This document shows positions 34,724 to 42,950 of a stretch of 51,245 nucleotides of DNA, in pieces (position 1 is the stretch's first letter; every line of letters begins with the position of its first letter). Source of the DNA: Variovorax sp. KBW07 (GTDB lineage Bacteria; Pseudomonadota; Gammaproteobacteria; Burkholderiales; Burkholderiaceae_C); NCBI RefSeq assembly GCF_003852515.1, contig NZ_QAJK01000135.1, positions 1-51,245 on the forward strand, read 5' to 3'. A program made the position numbers and the translations under genes. Under the pieces are notes generated by a model. It saw only the letters and a list, made by a program, of their open reading frames with translations. It was not told the origin of the DNA and did not search any database.

Positions 34724-35314
34724 ATGAACGACAACATCCTGGTCTTCTACGGCTCGTACAGGTCCGACCGCATGGGCGTACGCCTGGCCGACTACATCGT
34801 CATGGGGCTGCGCGCACGCGGCGACAACGCCGAGCTGATCGATGCCAAGGCGGTCGACCTGCCGATGCTCGACCGCATGTACAAGGAGTACCCCAAGGGC
34901 ACGGCACCGGCGGCCATGGAAGCGCTGGCGCAGAAGATCCGCGGTGCCGATGCCTTCGTCTTCGTGACCGGGGAATACAACTGGGGCCCGCAGCCGGGTT
35001 TGAAGAACCTCACCGATCACTTTCTCGAAGAGTGGTTCTGGCGGCCGGCTGCCGTTGCGAGCTATTCGGCGGGGCGTTTCTCGGGCGTGCGTTCGGGCAC
35101 GGTGTGGCATTCGATCCTGTCGGAGATGGGCATGGTCGTGGTGTCGAGCACGCTGGCCGTCGGTCCCATCTCGCAGACCCTGGATGCGAGCGGCAAGCCG
35201 ACCGGGCCCGCGGGCGAATCGCTGGACCGGTCGTTCGGCCGGTTCGCGGACGATCTGGCGTGGTGGACCGAAGCGGCGCGTGCGCAGCGGGCGCGCAAGG
35301 CGCCGCCTTACTGA
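34724..35314 (+). CDS. NADPH-dependent FMN reductase family protein
   Basis: A 196-residue flavodoxin-fold protein. NILVFYGSYRSDRMGVRLADYI gives the phosphate-binding loop, and FVFVTGEYNWGPQPGLKNLTDHF is the family's conserved GEYN motif that contacts the flavin ring. It probably reduces FMN, quinones or azo compounds with NAD(P)H in the cytosol. It lies 17 bases after yghU, so a thiol/redox operon is plausible. The C-terminus ends in a short basic tail (RAQRARKAPPY). Confidence 0.85.
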   Translation: MNDNILVFYGSYRSDRMGVRLADYIVMGLRARGDNAELIDAKAVDLPMLDRMYKEYPKGTAPAAMEALAQKIRGADAFVFVTGEYNWGPQPGLKNLTDHFLEEWFWRPAAVASYSAGRFSGVRSGTVWHSILSEMGMVVVSSTLAVGPISQTLDASGKPTGPAGESLDRSFGRFADDLAWWTEAARAQRARKAPPY

Positions 35315-35377
35315 ACCAACCTCGGCGCCGGACAGGCGCGGCCGTCATGTCGAAGGGTTGAAGCGAAGGGGATGCAG

Positions 35378-35728
35378 ATGAAGCAGCGGATCATGTACAT
35401 CGAATCGAAAGCGGGCGGCCTCACGGGGCCGGCCCGCATCGGCCGTGTCACGTTCTCCAAGTCCGGCGCCACGCTGTACTACGGGCAGAAGGCGTTTCGC
35501 AGCCTGAAGGGAGTTGGCTTCAAGTCCAACTACTACGAGGTCGAGACGGGCGAGCACTACTGGATTTCAGGCCCGCGGAAAGACGGAAACGACGCGCTCT
35601 ACGCCACCCACACGCGGCCGGTGGTCGATGAAGATGTCCGAGACGCGTACTGGTCGGAGATCCGGCGTGTCGCGGCGCCGCGTCGGCAGCCCCAGCAGCA
35701 TCCGCAGCATTCGCCAGCGCAGCAATGA
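35378..35728 (+). CDS. conserved hypothetical protein
   Basis: A 116-residue soluble protein starting MKQRIMYIESKAG. It has a strongly conserved-looking core: GPARIGRVTFSKSGATLYYG, SLKGVGFKSNYYEVETGEHY, WISGPRKDG. The C-terminus is rich in Gln, His and Pro. Similar proteins are widespread and are often left as hypothetical. I chose ATG 35378 because GAAGGGG lies 6 bases upstream, whereas ATG 35372 has no room for a ribosome site. Its stop overlaps the next gene's start (ATGA at 35725-35728), so the two are translationally coupled. Confidence 0.75.
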   Translation: MKQRIMYIESKAGGLTGPARIGRVTFSKSGATLYYGQKAFRSLKGVGFKSNYYEVETGEHYWISGPRKDGNDALYATHTRPVVDEDVRDAYWSEIRRVAAPRRQPQQHPQHSPAQQ

Positions 35729-36165
35729 GCGAGGGCTGCAATCGCGGTGCCGTCCTGCTGCTCGCGCTTGCCAGCCTCCTGACCGCCTGCGACCTCGCGC
35801 CCGAATTCCAGAAGCCGAAGGAAGAACTCAGCCCTGAAGCCATCGCCTTGCGCGACGCGCCGCCCGAGCGGGTCTTCAAGGGCGTGCTCGCTGGCCAGCC
35901 CATGCACCTCGTCGTCGAGGATTGCGAGGTCTTCCAGATCACGGCCGACCCGCAAGGAAAGATGGCATGGACGCGCGTGCTGCGCACCGAGCCTTATCCC
36001 CTGGCCTTTTGCGAGCGGCAATCGCTGGCAGCCACGCCCTTGTCCAACGGCATGGGCACGGCAGTGACGGCCGTGCTGGGGCGCAGGGCGTTCGGCTCCG
36101 GCGGGTGCTGCGCATCGGGCGGAACCTACCGCACGACGGATGGGCTGACCTGGAAAAAACTGTAG
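35725..36165 (+). CDS. hypothetical lipoprotein
   Basis: A 146-residue protein with a signal peptide ending in the lipobox LLTACDLAP. The mature part carries APPERVFKGVLAGQPMHLVVEDC, a strand-rich centre, and a C-terminal GSGGCCASGGTYRTTDG with a Cys-Cys pair. There are four cysteines after the lipidated one, which fits disulphides in the periplasm. No family is recognised. It is coupled to the upstream hypothetical gene through an ATGA overlap. It is the last gene before the 520-base noncoding stretch with the duplicated element. Confidence 0.68.
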   Translation: MSEGCNRGAVLLLALASLLTACDLAPEFQKPKEELSPEAIALRDAPPERVFKGVLAGQPMHLVVEDCEVFQITADPQGKMAWTRVLRTEPYPLAFCERQSLAATPLSNGMGTAVTAVLGRRAFGSGGCCASGGTYRTTDGLTWKKL

Positions 36166-36280
36166 GCCGCCAGCCTGGACTTCGGGCCCGTCTACGCGCC
36201 GGGCCGCGGCAGCGTGCCGTCTCTACGTACCGCAGCGACCGATAGACCGCAATGCGAACCCGATTTGTCGATGCCCGGCC

Positions 36281-36403
36281 ATCTTGTTCACCGCTCAAAT
36301 TTTGAGCATTCTGATTATTCCCTTTGTAAAACAACAACTTGCAAACCATTTACAAGGCTCTGCATGAGTTATCCCCAAAGTTGTGCACTGAAAATGGGGA
36401 TGA
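36281..36403. repeat. 123-bp structured repeat, copy A
   Basis: First of two gap-free copies, 245 bases apart, about 79% identical by hand count (26 differences). It contains, in order: TTGTTCACC (36284-36292); the palindrome GCTCAAATTTTGAGC (36293-36307); arms TTGTAAA (36324-36330) and TTTACAA (36349-36355); the DnaA-box-like TTATCCCCA (36369-36377); and ATCCCC/GGGGAT (36371-36376 and 36396-36401). It is AT-rich against its surroundings. The noncoding stretch 36166-36686 holds no gene I can support. Confidence 0.8.
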
Positions 36404-36525
36404 CGCTCGCTTTCCAGGGGTCTGCCAGCGGGGCGATGGCGTATTGAAACTTTTGTGTTCGTAAAAACCGATTCAGGCCCGTCTTTCGGGTCATTTGGGG
36501 CCCATCGGCACCCTGGGGGCCGCCA

Positions 36526-36648
36526 ATCTTGTTCACTGCTCAAAATTTGAGCATACTAAGGAAAGTCCTTGTAAAACAACGAGTTAGATTGCTTTTACAA
36601 GGCTCCTCCTGAGTTACCCCCAAAGTTGTCCACGGAAAATGGGGATGG
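36526..36648. repeat. 123-bp structured repeat, copy B
   Basis: Second copy of the element. It keeps the same blocks: TTGTTCACT (36529-36537), palindrome GCTCAAAATTTGAGC (36538-36552), a longer perfect stem CCTTGTAAAA (36567-36576) with TTTTACAAGG (36593-36602), TTACCCCCA (36614-36622) and TTGTCCACG (36626-36634). Differences from copy A cluster in loop-like spacers, while stems and 9-mers are kept. A further palindrome GAATTGTTCACAATTC (36653-36668) with another TTGTTCACA follows directly. Confidence 0.8.
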
Positions 36649-36686
36649 CACAGAATTGTTCACAATTCGGCCGCAAGTCGCTGTTT

Positions 36687-37598
36687 TCAGGCCGATTCGG
36701 TCTGCTGGCCCGCATAGTGCCGGCACAGCGTTTCGACCAGCGCCTGCGCGTAGATCGGCAGCGCCGCCCGGTCGCGCACCAGCAGGTAGCGCTCCCGCAC
36801 GCACCACGCATCGCTGAGTTCGATCAGCGCCAGCTGCATGCCTTGCTGGTTTCGCCGCGCGGCCGATTCGGGCACCACGCCAATGCCCACGCCGCCGCCG
36901 ATCATCCGGCACATGGCGTCGAAGCTGCCGAGCTGGATGCGCAGCTTTTGCCGCTTGCCGAGGTTGTCGGTAATTTGGGCCAGGAAGGCCTGCAGCGTGC
37001 TGCCTTGCTGCATGCCGATGGCGTCTTCGTCGAGCGTTTCCACGAATGAAATCTTCTGGCGTTTCGCGAAGCGGTGCGTGGCCGAGGTCACGAGCACCAG
37101 CCGGTCGGTGCTGAAGTGAATGGCTTCCAGCCCCAGTGTGTCGACGGGGCCGGCCACGATGCCGATGTCGGCGCGGCCGTCGAGCACGCCGCGCGGGATC
37201 TGAGCATTCGGTTTTTCCTGAAGGTCGACGTTGATGCGCGGGTTGCGCGCCAGGAAGCCCGGCAATATCTCGGGCAGGAAGTCGGTCACGGCCGTGGTGT
37301 TGGCAAACACGCGCAGGTGGCCGCGCAGGCCGCCGCCGTATTCGAGCAGGTCGGCGCGCAGTTGCTCGGTCTGGCGCAGCACCAGCCGGGCGTGGTGCAG
37401 AAAGGCTTCTCCCGGCGGCAGCAGGCGCACGCCGCGTGCCTCGCGCTGCAGCAGTTGCAGGCCGGCCTGCGTTTCGAGCGCCTTGATGCGCGCGCTGGCC
37501 GCCGCCAGCGACAGGTGCTGGCGCTCGGCCGCGCGGGTGAGGTTGCCCAGCTCGGCGGTGGCCACGAAAAGCCGCAGGTCGGTCAGGTCGAAAAGCAT
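36687..37598 (-). CDS. LysR-family transcriptional regulator
   Basis: A 303-residue LysR regulator. The N-terminal winged helix-turn-helix (LTDLRLFVATAELGNLTRAA followed by ERQHLSLAAASARIKALE) is followed by the effector-binding domain with GHLRVFANTTAVTDFLPEIL, DGRADIGIVAG and GGGVGIGVVPESAARR. It is divergent from the Bug receptor/CoA operon across 92 bases, the standard arrangement for a LysR protein activating its neighbour in response to a pathway acid or CoA ester. In P. aeruginosa the itaconate genes also adjoin a LysR regulator. I chose ATG 37598 because the HTH begins there; a longer frame to 37712 would run into the divergent gene. Confidence 0.9.
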   Translation of the reverse strand: MLFDLTDLRLFVATAELGNLTRAAERQHLSLAAASARIKALETQAGLQLLQREARGVRLLPPGEAFLHHARLVLRQTEQLRADLLEYGGGLRGHLRVFANTTAVTDFLPEILPGFLARNPRINVDLQEKPNAQIPRGVLDGRADIGIVAGPVDTLGLEAIHFSTDRLVLVTSATHRFAKRQKISFVETLDEDAIGMQQGSTLQAFLAQITDNLGKRQKLRIQLGSFDAMCRMIGGGVGIGVVPESAARRNQQGMQLALIELSDAWCVRERYLLVRDRAALPIYAQALVETLCRHYAGQQTESA

Positions 37599-37617
37599 GG
37601 CGCGATGGTAGCCAAGC

Positions 37618-37634
37618 CTTCGGAATTGCAGAAG
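37618..37634. promoter_or_regulatory. candidate LysR operator between divergent genes
   Basis: CTTC (37618-37621) and GAAG (37631-37634) form an interrupted palindrome with a 9-base centre, containing a T-N11-A pattern as in LysR boxes. It lies 20 bases before the regulator start and about 57 bases before the Bug receptor start. It is the best candidate in this 92-base gap, but such short motifs occur by chance. Confidence 0.35.
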
Positions 37635-37690
37635 CCTGGGTTCTGAAATCGCAGATTGCGCGCGCGGGGAGGGCGCACGACCATGCGGGC

Positions 37691-38731
37691 ATGGAGACAC
37701 AACACACACCAACGGCCAACGGATTAAAAGTCCGTTGCTTTTCTGCCCGCACAGGGTTTCGTGCGCTCGCGCTGCTGGCCTTTGCCGCCGCAGCCACCTT
37801 GATGACCCACACCGGCCCGGCGAATGCCGAGGCCTACCCGTCGCGCCCCGTCACGCTGGTCGTGCCGCAGGCGGCGGGCGGCACCAACGACATCGTCGGG
37901 CGCCTCGTGGGCCAGAAGCTCGGCGAAGTGCTGAACGCGAGCGTGGTGGTCGACAACCGGCCCGGCGCCGGCGGCAACATCGGCACGCAGCTGGTTGGCA
38001 AGGGCCCGAAGGACGGCTACACGCTGCTCATGACCATCAGCAGCAGCCAGGCCATCAACCCCGCGCTCTACAAGAACCCCGGCTTCGACCCGGTGAAAGA
38101 CTTCAGGCCGGTGGGCCTGATCGGCGCGGTGCCCAACGTGCTGCTGGTCAACCCCTCGTTTCCGGCGAAGGACTTCAACGAGTTCCTGAAGCTCGCGCGG
38201 CAGAAGGGCGCCAACTACCAGTACGCCTCGGCCGGCAACGGCACGCTGAACCACCTGCTCGGTGAAATGCTCAACAGCATGGCCGGCATTTCGCTGCAGC
38301 ACGTGCCCTACAAGGGCGTGGCGCCCGCGCTCAACGACGTGCTGGGCGGCCAGTTGCCGATCGTGTTCGCGAGCCTGCCTTCGGCGCTGTCGCACATCAA
38401 GGCCGGCAAGCTGCGCGCGCTGGCCGTGAGCGGCGACAAGCGCTCGCCGGTGTTGCCCGACGTGCCAACCATCGCCGAGGCGGTGCCGGGCTACAACGGC
38501 ACGCTGTGGATCGGCCTGTTCGCGCCCGCGGGCGTGCCCGCCGACGTGCTGGCCACTTTGCAGGAAGCCACGCGCAAGGCGCTGGCCGCGAAGGACCTGC
38601 GCGACAAGCTCGACCAGCAGGGCGTGGAGATCGCGCCGCAGACCTCGCCCGATCAATTTTCGAAACTGCTGCAGGACGACCTTGCCAAGTGGGCGCGCAT
38701 CGTCAAGGCCTCCGGCGCAGCGGTCGATTGA
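37691..38731 (+). CDS. Bug (TctC-type) periplasmic solute receptor 1
   Basis: A 346-residue tripartite tricarboxylate transporter-type receptor. After a basic N-terminus and a signal peptide ending near GPANAEAYP, the Bug body is plain: RPVTLVVPQAAGGTNDIVGR, VVVDNRPGAGGNIGTQLV, DGYTLL, FRPVGLIGAVPNVLLV, VPYKGVAPALNDVLGG. Bug proteins bind carboxylates such as dicarboxylates in the periplasm. No TctAB membrane partner is nearby, as is usual for most Bug genes of this order. First gene of the LysR-linked operon; the dehydratase gene follows after 7 bases. Confidence 0.92.
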   Translation: METQHTPTANGLKVRCFSARTGFRALALLAFAAAATLMTHTGPANAEAYPSRPVTLVVPQAAGGTNDIVGRLVGQKLGEVLNASVVVDNRPGAGGNIGTQLVGKGPKDGYTLLMTISSSQAINPALYKNPGFDPVKDFRPVGLIGAVPNVLLVNPSFPAKDFNEFLKLARQKGANYQYASAGNGTLNHLLGEMLNSMAGISLQHVPYKGVAPALNDVLGGQLPIVFASLPSALSHIKAGKLRALAVSGDKRSPVLPDVPTIAEAVPGYNGTLWIGLFAPAGVPADVLATLQEATRKALAAKDLRDKLDQQGVEIAPQTSPDQFSKLLQDDLAKWARIVKASGAAVD

Positions 38732-38738
38732 GGAATCC

Positions 38739-39659
38739 ATGATGAGCAACACGACCCCTGAAAAATCCGTGCCGCTGATCGACGGCGACGCGCTGGCAAA
38801 GCTGCAGGCCTGGCAGGGCCGCGGCGAAAAGCTGGCCGACGACATCACCGCCGCGCCCGTGCGCGCGCTCTCGGCCACGCTCGACCGCGACGATCCGTTG
38901 CCCGTGGCCGGCACGCCGCTGCCCGCGCTGTGGCACTGGCTGTACTTCCTGCCGCACCACCGCCAGTCCGAAATCGGCGAGGACGGCCATGCAAAGCGCG
39001 GCGGCTTCCTGCCACCCGTGCCGCTGCCGCGCCGCATGTGGGCCGGCGGGCGGCTGAACTGGGAGGCGGACAATCCGCTGAAGGTCGGCGAAGCGGTGGA
39101 GCGCACCTCGACCATCGTGTCGGTGACCCACAAGGCCGGCCGCAGCGGCGAGCTGGTGTTCGTGCTGGTGCGGCATGAAGTGCGCAACGTGTGGGGCCTG
39201 GCGCTGACCGAAGAGCACGACATCGTGTACCGCGCCGCCGCCGAACCCGGCGAATCCGGCGAGAAAGCGCCGCCGCCGACACCCGCCGCGAAAGACGCCG
39301 CCTTCAGCCGCGACATCGTGCCCGACGACGTGCTGCTGTTCCGCTATTCGGCACTGACCTTCAACGGCCACCGCATCCACTACGACCGCCGCTACGTGAC
39401 GCAGGTCGAGGGCTATCCGGGCCTGATCGTGCACGGCCCGCTGATCGCCACCTTGCTGGTCGACCTGCTGCGCCGCAACGTGCCGGGCGCGCAACTGGCG
39501 CGCTTCGAATTCCGCGCCGTGCGGCCGACCTTCGACATCGCGCCGTTCCGCGTGCACGGCAAGCCGGCCGAAGGCAGCACCGATGGCAAGACCTTCAGCC
39601 TGTGGGGCGAAGACGCCGATGGCTGGCTCACGATGCAGGCCACCGCCGTGCTGGCCTGA
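38739..39659 (+). CDS. MaoC/FAS1-like dehydratase (itaconyl- or mesaconyl-C4-CoA hydratase-like)
   Basis: A 306-residue hot-dog-fold hydratase of the mesaconyl-C4-CoA/itaconyl-CoA type. The N-terminal half has WHWLYFLPHHRQSEIGEDGH, GGFLPPVPLPRRMWAGGRL and EEHDIVYR. The C-terminal half has LFRYSALTFNGHRIHYDRRY and GYPGLIVHGPL, with Asp/His positions in the hydratase-2 pattern. It would hydrate an unsaturated C5-dicarboxyl-CoA to citramalyl-CoA. AGGA precedes two adjacent ATGs (38739 and 38742). The CoA-transferase follows after 15 bases. This trio (hydratase, class III CoA-transferase, CitE-like lyase) matches P. aeruginosa ich/ict/ccl for itaconate; mesaconate is an alternative substrate. Confidence 0.8.
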   Translation: MMSNTTPEKSVPLIDGDALAKLQAWQGRGEKLADDITAAPVRALSATLDRDDPLPVAGTPLPALWHWLYFLPHHRQSEIGEDGHAKRGGFLPPVPLPRRMWAGGRLNWEADNPLKVGEAVERTSTIVSVTHKAGRSGELVFVLVRHEVRNVWGLALTEEHDIVYRAAAEPGESGEKAPPPTPAAKDAAFSRDIVPDDVLLFRYSALTFNGHRIHYDRRYVTQVEGYPGLIVHGPLIATLLVDLLRRNVPGAQLARFEFRAVRPTFDIAPFRVHGKPAEGSTDGKTFSLWGEDADGWLTMQATAVLA

Positions 39660-39674
39660 AAGAGGAAAGAACAC

Positions 39675-40856
39675 ATGACAAGACCCCTGGACGGCATCAC
39701 CGTGGTGTCGCTCGAACACGCGATCGCGGCGCCTTTCTGCACCCGGCAACTGGCCGACCTCGGCGCCCGCGTCATCAAGGTGGAACGGCCCGGCGACGGC
39801 GATTTTGCGCGGGCCTACGACGGGCGCGTGCTCGGCGAAGCCTCTCACTTCGTGTGGGTGAACCGCTCGAAGGAAAGCATCGCGCTCGACCTGAAGCAGC
39901 CCGCCGCGCTGGCGGTGCTGCAAGAGCTGGTGGCCGGTGCCGACGTGCTGGTGCAGAACCTCGCGCCGGGCGCGGCGGCGCGCATGGGGCTCGGCGCGCA
40001 GGCGCTGCAGGAAAAGCACCCGAAGCTCATCGTCTGCGACATCTCGGGCTACGGCGAAGACGGGCCTTACCGCGACAAGAAAGCCTACGACCTGCTGATC
40101 CAGAGCGAGGCGGGCTTCCTGTCGGTCACGGGCACGCCCGACGAGCCGTGCAAGTCGGGCAACTCCATCGCCGACATTGCGGCCGGCATGTATGCGTACA
40201 CCGGCGTGCTGGCGGCGCTGCTCCAGCGCGGCAAGACCGGCAAGGGCTCGCACATCGACGTGTCGATGCTGGAGTCGCTCGCCGAGTGGATGGGCTACCC
40301 GATGTACTACGCCTACGACGGCGCGCCGCCGCCACCGCGCAGCGCCGCGTCGCACGCGACCATCTATCCCTACGGGCCGTTCCCCGCGGGCGACGGCGGC
40401 ACGGTGATGCTGGGCCTGCAGAACGAGCGCGAGTGGCGCGCGTTCTGCGAGAAGGTGTTGCTGCAGGCTGCTCTGGCGACCGATGCGCGCTTCGACAGCA
40501 ATGCGCGCCGCAACGAGAACCGCGAGGCCTTGCGCGCGGTCATCGTCGAAACCTTCGGCGCGCTGAGCACCGCGCAGGTGCTCGAGCGCCTCGACGCGGC
40601 GCAGATTGCCAACGCCCGCATGAACGACATGGCCGGCCTCTGGGCGCACCCGCAATTGCAGGCGCGTGAGCGCTGGCGGCAGGTGGGCTCGCCGGCCGGC
40701 GACATTCCAGCACTGCTGCCGGCGGGGCGGCAGAGCGCCTTCGACTACCGCATGGACCCGGTGCCTGCCGTGGGCGAGCACACCGAAGCGATCTTGCGCA
40801 GCCTCGGGCGCAGCGAGGCGGACATCGCGGCGCTGCGCGAGGCGAGGGCGGTGTGA
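39675..40856 (+). CDS. class III (CaiB/BaiF) CoA-transferase, C5-dicarboxylate-type
   Basis: A 393-residue formyl-CoA-transferase-family enzyme. The N-terminus PLDGITVVSLEHAIAAPFCTR is typical. The catalytic aspartate is expected at about D139 in KAYDLLIQSEAG. KGSHIDVSMLESLAEWMGYP and MYYAYDGAPPPPRSAASHAT are conserved in the mesaconate/itaconate/succinyl-CoA subgroup. It would activate a C5 dicarboxylate as its CoA ester, probably from succinyl-CoA. It has a good ribosome site (GAGGAAAG), and its stop overlaps the start of the lyase gene by 4 bases (GTGA). The exact acid is inferred from the operon, not seen in the sequence. Confidence 0.88.
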   Translation: MTRPLDGITVVSLEHAIAAPFCTRQLADLGARVIKVERPGDGDFARAYDGRVLGEASHFVWVNRSKESIALDLKQPAALAVLQELVAGADVLVQNLAPGAAARMGLGAQALQEKHPKLIVCDISGYGEDGPYRDKKAYDLLIQSEAGFLSVTGTPDEPCKSGNSIADIAAGMYAYTGVLAALLQRGKTGKGSHIDVSMLESLAEWMGYPMYYAYDGAPPPPRSAASHATIYPYGPFPAGDGGTVMLGLQNEREWRAFCEKVLLQAALATDARFDSNARRNENREALRAVIVETFGALSTAQVLERLDAAQIANARMNDMAGLWAHPQLQARERWRQVGSPAGDIPALLPAGRQSAFDYRMDPVPAVGEHTEAILRSLGRSEADIAALREARAV

Positions 40857-41734
40857 GCGGGGCTGCGAACACGCCGCCGGTGCAGGCACTGGCGTTGGCG
40901 CGCAGCTTTCTTTTCGTGCCGGCCGACCGGCCCGAGCGCCATGCGCGTGCGCTGGCGACCGGCGCGGGCGGCGTGATCGTCGACCTCGAAGATGCCGTGG
41001 CCCCCGAGCGCAAGGCGTCGGCCCGCGCGGGGCTGGCTGCTTCGTTTGCCGCGCTGCCCGCAGGAGATAGATCACGCCTGCTGGTGCGGATCAACGCCAG
41101 CGGCACGCCGTGGCATGGCGACGATTGCGTGCTCGCCGGCGAACTGCTCGCGAGCGGCCTGATCGCCGGCGTGATGCTGCCGAAGGCGGAGCGCGCGGCC
41201 GACCTTCTTGAACTGGCAAAAGTCCTCGGGCCCGAAGGCGTGCTGGTGCCGCTGATCGAGTCGGCGGCCGGCCTTGCGGCGGTCGACGGCATTGCGGCGG
41301 CCCCGCAGGTGCTGCGCCTGGCCTTCGGCAACCTCGATTTCCAGGCCGACCTGGGCCTAGCCTGCGATGCGGACGAAGCCGAGCTGGTGCCCGTGCGGCT
41401 GGCGCTGCTGCTGGCCTCGCGCCGCGCCGGCCTGCCCGCGCCCATCGACGGCGTGACGCCCGACTGGCGCAATGCCCAGCGCCTTGCCGCCGATGCGGCG
41501 CGTGCCCGGCGCGGCGGCTTCGGCGCCAAGCTGTGCATTCACCCCGACCAGGTGGCGCCGGTGCATGCCGCGCTCAGCCCCAGTGCCGAAGAGCTGGCGT
41601 GGGCCCGGCGCGTGACCGAGGCGGTCGGCGCGGCGGGCGGCGGCGTGGCCAGCCTCGACGGCCGCATGGTCGATGCGCCCGTGCTGCGGCTGGCGCAGCG
41701 GCTGCTGGCGCTCGATGCGCAGGCGCCGCCCTGA
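40853..41734 (+). CDS. CitE-like lyase (citramalyl-/malyl-CoA lyase family)
   Basis: A 293-residue HpcH/HpaI aldolase-fold enzyme. It shows RSFLFVPADRPERHARALA, IVDLEDAVAPERK with acidic Mg2+ ligands, LLVRINASGTPWHGDD, VLVPLIESAAGLAAVDGIA, LAFGNLDFQADLGL and GAKLCIHPDQVAPVHAA. Family members cleave citramalyl-CoA, malyl-CoA or HMG-like thioesters. In this operon, citramalyl-CoA to pyruvate plus acetyl-CoA is the most likely reaction. Start is a GTG overlapping the transferase stop. A purine-rich low-complexity stretch (41741-41768, CACAGAGA-like repeats) follows before the second Bug gene. Confidence 0.85.
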   Translation: MSGAANTPPVQALALARSFLFVPADRPERHARALATGAGGVIVDLEDAVAPERKASARAGLAASFAALPAGDRSRLLVRINASGTPWHGDDCVLAGELLASGLIAGVMLPKAERAADLLELAKVLGPEGVLVPLIESAAGLAAVDGIAAAPQVLRLAFGNLDFQADLGLACDADEAELVPVRLALLLASRRAGLPAPIDGVTPDWRNAQRLAADAARARRGGFGAKLCIHPDQVAPVHAALSPSAEELAWARRVTEAVGAAGGGVASLDGRMVDAPVLRLAQRLLALDAQAPP

Positions 41735-41803
41735 ACGGCTGCACAGAGACACAGAAACACAGAGAGATAGCGACCCCGAATAACCACAGGAGACAACGAA
41801 GTG

Positions 41804-42820
41804 ATGACTGCAACGAAGAAGAACGCAAAGAGCTGGAAAGTCCGTGGCCTGCTCGCGGCCTCGCTGGGTGCGTGCCTGCTGGCGGCCCAGTCGCCCGCTG
41901 CCGCGCAGGCCGCCTGGCCCGACAAGCCCATCGTGATGGTGGTGCCGTACTCGGCCGGCGGCCCGACCGACGTGGTGGCGCGCATGCTTGCCATTCCCAT
42001 GGGCAAGTCGCTCGGGCAGACGGTGATCGTCGAGAACACGGTGGGCGCGGGCGGCACCATCGCGCCCACGCGCGTGGCCAAGGCCGCGCCCAACGGCTAC
42101 ACCATCCTGATCCACCACATGGGCATGGCCACCGCGCCCGCGCTCTACAAGAAGCTCAACTACGACCCGCTGAAAGACTTCGAATACGTCGGCCAGGTGA
42201 TGGACGTGCCGATGACGCTGCTCTCGCGCAAGGACTTTCCGGCCAACAGCTTTCCCGAGCTGCTGGCCTACGTGAAGGCCAACAAGGACAAGGTCACGCT
42301 CGCCAATGCCGGGGTGGGCGCGGTGTCGCAGCTGTGCGGCCTGCTGTTCATGCATCAGATCGGCGTGCAGCTCACGACCGTGCCCTACAAGGGCGCCGGG
42401 CCGGCGCTGAACGACGTCATGGGCGGGCAGGTCGACCTGCTGTGCGACCAGACCACGCAGACCGCACCGGTCATCAAGGACGGCAACCGCGTGAAGGTGT
42501 TCGGCGTGACCACGCCCCAGCGGCTGTCCAGCATGCCGAACATTCCCACGCTCGACGAGCAGGGCCTGAAGGGCTTCGACGTGAAGGTGTGGCATGGCGT
42601 GTACGCGCCCAAGGGCACGCCGCCGGCCGTGATCGAGAAGCTCAACGTGGCCCTGCGCGCCGCGCTGCAGGACGACATGGTGAAGAAGCGCTTTGCGGAG
42701 CTGAGCACCGAGGCCGCGCCGATGGACAAGGTCACGCCCGAGAGCCTGCGCACGCACCTGGCGGCCGAGATCGACAAGTGGGGCAAGGTGATCCGCGCGG
42801 CGGGGGTGCAGGCCGACTGA
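41804..42820 (+). CDS. Bug (TctC-type) periplasmic solute receptor 2
   Basis: A 338-residue Bug receptor with a signal peptide ending near AAAQAAWP. Motifs are KPIVMVVPYSAGGPTDVVAR, VIVENTVGAGGTIAPTRVA, NGYTILIHHMG, VPYKGAGPALNDVMGGQVDL and LCDQTTQTAPVIKDG. It shares fold and motifs with the receptor at 37691 but is clearly diverged, so it may bind a different acid. I chose ATG 41804; GTG 41801 directly before it is an alternative, and AGGAGA lies 7-10 bases upstream. It is the last gene of the LysR-linked operon, followed by a GC-rich hairpin. Confidence 0.9.
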   Translation: MTATKKNAKSWKVRGLLAASLGACLLAAQSPAAAQAAWPDKPIVMVVPYSAGGPTDVVARMLAIPMGKSLGQTVIVENTVGAGGTIAPTRVAKAAPNGYTILIHHMGMATAPALYKKLNYDPLKDFEYVGQVMDVPMTLLSRKDFPANSFPELLAYVKANKDKVTLANAGVGAVSQLCGLLFMHQIGVQLTTVPYKGAGPALNDVMGGQVDLLCDQTTQTAPVIKDGNRVKVFGVTTPQRLSSMPNIPTLDEQGLKGFDVKVWHGVYAPKGTPPAVIEKLNVALRAALQDDMVKKRFAELSTEAAPMDKVTPESLRTHLAAEIDKWGKVIRAAGVQAD

Positions 42821-42836
42821 CGGGCCGATCCGAAAC

Positions 42837-42856
42837 GGGGGCGCCGGCCGGCCCCC
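42837..42856 (+). terminator. GC-rich hairpin after the Bug receptor gene
   Basis: GGGGGC (42837-42842) pairs perfectly with GCCCCC (42851-42856) around an 8-base centre, 17 bases after the stop. No U-run follows, so termination here would be Rho-assisted or weak. It separates the catabolic operon from the DUF3348 operon. Confidence 0.35.
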
Positions 42857-42950
42857 GGGAGGATGTCACGCAAGGTTACCTCTGGTGGGCGCAGGGGAGG
42901 TCGGGCCGGGTTTGGCCAGTGTAGACTGCCGAGTTTTTCGTTCGGGCGGT

